This document shows positions 39,920-41,344 of a stretch of 41,344 bases of DNA, in pieces. Within the stretch, counting starts at the first letter, position 1. Each line of letters starts with the position of its first letter. Source of the stretch: JBHGBM01 sp041946965 (GTDB lineage Bacteria > Acidobacteriota > Terriglobia > Bryobacterales > Bryobacteraceae); contig JBHGBM010000049.1 in NCBI GenBank assembly GCA_041946965.1, positions 1-41,344 on the forward strand. Direction: 5' to 3'. The notes under the pieces were generated by a model, which was not told the origin of the DNA, did no database searches, and saw nothing but the letters and a program-made list of their open reading frames with translations. The position numbers were made by a program, and so were the translations under genes.

Positions 39920-41344
39920 TCAGCGCGCCAGCATCGCCGCGATCAAGCCGTCGATGGTGTACTCCTGCGCCTCGGCCGCGATCTCGATGCCGCACTCGCG
40001 CGCCGTCGCGGAGGTCACCGGGCCGATGCTCGCCGCTTTCACGCCCGCCAGGGCTTCCACCCCCGCCAGGGCGGCGAAGTTGCGGACGGTCGAGGAACTG
40101 GTGAAGGTGATCCAGTCCGGCTTGGGATCGCCGCCGAAGATCTCCGCGGCGAGCGCGCGCGAGGACTCGGGCGGCACGGTACGGTAGGCTTCCACCACGT
40201 CGATTTCGGCGCCGAGCCGCCGCAGTTCCGCCGGGACCACGTCGCGCGCCACCGCCGCGCGCGGCAGCAGGACGCGCTTGCCCTGAACATCCTGGCCCGC
40301 CAGCGCCGCGATCAGGCTCTCCGCCACGTATTCCCCGCCCATCACGTCCACTTTCAGGTGCAGCGCTTCGAGCGCCGCCCTTGTGGCCGGTCCGATGGCG
40401 CAGAGCTTCGCCCGCAGGGCGCGCAGGTCGCGCCCGGCCGCGTCCAGCCGCTCGAGGAAGAAGCGCACGCCGTTGGCGCTGGTGAAGATCAGCCAGTCGT
40501 ACCGCTCGAGCCTCGAGATGGCGCCATCGAGCGGCGCGTAATCCGCCGCGGGTTGGATCTCGATGGTGGGCAGCTCCGTGACCGCGGCGCCCAGCGCGCG
40601 CAGCTTCTCCGAGAGCGTGCCCGCCTGCTCGCGGGCGCGGGTCACCACCACGCGCTTTCCGAACAGCGGCAGGCGTTCGAACCAGTCGAGCTTCCCGTGC
40701 AGCGTGACCACCTCCCCCACAATGATGATGGCCGGCGGCTTCATCCGGCTCTCGCGGATCATGGCGGGCAGGGTCGCCAACGTGCCGATGAGCGTCTTCT
40801 GATCGGGCCGCGTGGCCCAGCGCACGGCCATGGCCGGGGTTTCGGGCTGGCGGCCGTGCCGCAGCAGTTCGGCCGCGATCTGGTCGAAGTTGGTCAGTCC
40901 CATGAACACCACCAGAGTGCCGGCGTGCGCCACGCGCGCCCATTCGATGCGCCCGATGTCGTGGCCGGTCACGAAGGTCACCGCGGAAGTGTATCCGCGA
41001 TGGGTGAGCGGCACCCCGGAATAGGCGGCCACGCCGAGCGGCGTGCTCACGCCGGGAATGACCTCGAACGGGATTCCCGCCTCGGCCAGGCACTCGGCTT
41101 CCTCGCCGCCCCGTCCGAAAATGAACGGATCGCCGCCCTTCAGCCGCACCACGGTCAGGCCGCGGCGCGCGCGGTCGAGCAGCAGGCGGCAGATCTCGGC
41201 CTGGTCGGCGGCGTGTTCGCCCTTCTTCTTGCCGACGTAAAGCCGCTCCGCGCCGGGCGGCGCCAGCGCCAGCAGGGCCTCGTTAGCCAGGTGATCGTAC
41301 AGCACGCAATCGGCGCGAGCCAGCGCCTTGCGGCCCTTCCAGGT
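39920..41344 (-). CDS. cobA-hemD: Uroporphyrinogen-III C-methyltransferase / uroporphyrinogen-III synthase fusion (5' end outside window)
   Basis: A bifunctional tetrapyrrole enzyme. The N-terminal part methylates uroporphyrinogen III toward sirohaem/cobalamin, and the C-terminal part cyclises hydroxymethylbilane to uroporphyrinogen III. The frame is open to the window edge; 474 codons are visible, starting inside the SUMT N-terminus (KGRKALARADCVLYDHL). SUMT motifs are VVRLKGGDPFIFGRGGEEAE, GVSTPLGVAAYSGVPLTHRG, TFVTGHD and PAIIIVGEVV. The HemD half starts at about LFGKRVVVTRAREQAG and includes WLIFTSANGVRFF, VLLPRAAVARDVVPAELR, DWITFTSSSTVRNF and SIGPVTSATAREC. Such fusions are known in several phyla. 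About 95 bp of featureless sequence separate it from the promoter of receptor 3. The gene's start, and any upstream hemC, lie outside. Confidence 0.94.
   Translation of the reverse strand, partial: TWKGRKALARADCVLYDHLANEALLALAPPGAERLYVGKKKGEHAADQAEICRLLLDRARRGLTVVRLKGGDPFIFGRGGEEAECLAEAGIPFEVIPGVSTPLGVAAYSGVPLTHRGYTSAVTFVTGHDIGRIEWARVAHAGTLVVFMGLTNFDQIAAELLRHGRQPETPAMAVRWATRPDQKTLIGTLATLPAMIRESRMKPPAIIIVGEVVTLHGKLDWFERLPLFGKRVVVTRAREQAGTLSEKLRALGAAVTELPTIEIQPAADYAPLDGAISRLERYDWLIFTSANGVRFFLERLDAAGRDLRALRAKLCAIGPATRAALEALHLKVDVMGGEYVAESLIAALAGQDVQGKRVLLPRAAVARDVVPAELRRLGAEIDVVEAYRTVPPESSRALAAEIFGGDPKPDWITFTSSSTVRNFAALAGVEALAGVKAASIGPVTSATARECGIEIAAEAQEYTIDGLIAAMLAR

Overview
The window is GC-rich, gene-dense bacterial DNA. 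It most likely comes from an Acidobacteriota genome of the Bryobacterales/Solibacter type. This is an inference from gene content: three very large 'carboxypeptidase-regulatory domain + TonB-dependent barrel' (Oar-like) receptors, a fourth smaller TonB-dependent receptor, a CadC-like membrane winged-helix regulator, a VWA-like protein of the sort common in Acidobacteria, and many secreted sulfatases and glycan enzymes. I found no phage, IS element, CRISPR array or rRNA. There is one tRNA, tRNA-Arg(TCG).

Layout. 1-1170: 3' part of thrS. 1200-2153: a NagB-like protein that lacks one catalytic Asp. 2199-5885: Oar-like receptor 1. 5889-11021: a sugar-acid block with an MFS sugar porter, an enolase-superfamily dehydratase, a sulfite-oxidase-type molybdoenzyme and a very well conserved glucarate dehydratase (gudD). 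11037-14884: a minus-strand block of TonB receptor, lipoprotein, CadC-like regulator and small membrane protein. 14976-16212: tRNA-Arg, a CYTH phosphohydrolase/cyclase-like gene starting 9 nt after the tRNA, and an FxLYD-type membrane protein. 16260-22071: a flagellar block with a FleQ-like sigma54 activator, a near-perfect sigma28 promoter, flgM, a short flgN-like gene, flgK, flgL and a HEAT-repeat/VWA-like gene coupled to flgL. 22117-25527: Oar-like receptor 2. 25545-31841: a sulfatase, divergent from a cocE-like hydrolase, sialidase, isocitrate/isopropylmalate-type dehydrogenase and amidohydrolase operon. 31856-32263: remnant of a MacB/FtsX-type permease plus two hairpins. 32264-34048: second sulfatase, with a C-terminal beta-rich domain. 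34061-39788: minus-strand Oar-like receptor 3, acyl carrier protein and fatty acyl-AMP ligase. 39920-41344: 3' part of a cobA-hemD fusion.

How the genes work together. Much of the window suits a glycan scavenger. Secreted sulfatases and a sialidase would trim host, algal or soil glycans, large TonB receptors would import the products, and the MFS porter, NagB-like protein, enolase-superfamily dehydratases and IDH-like enzyme would process sugars and sugar acids. The flagellar block is a late-class (sigma28) hook-filament junction operon.

Most notable signals: (i) the HEAT/VWA-like gene translationally fused to the flgKL operon; (ii) a free-standing fatty acyl-AMP ligase/ACP pair behind a TonB receptor with no PKS or NRPS in view; (iii) a recurring arrangement in which a -10-like hexamer sits 6-11 nt before the start codon with no Shine-Dalgarno, suggesting widespread leaderless or near-leaderless transcription; (iv) a TonB receptor, lipoprotein and membrane regulator operon with an inverted repeat over the regulator's start codon.
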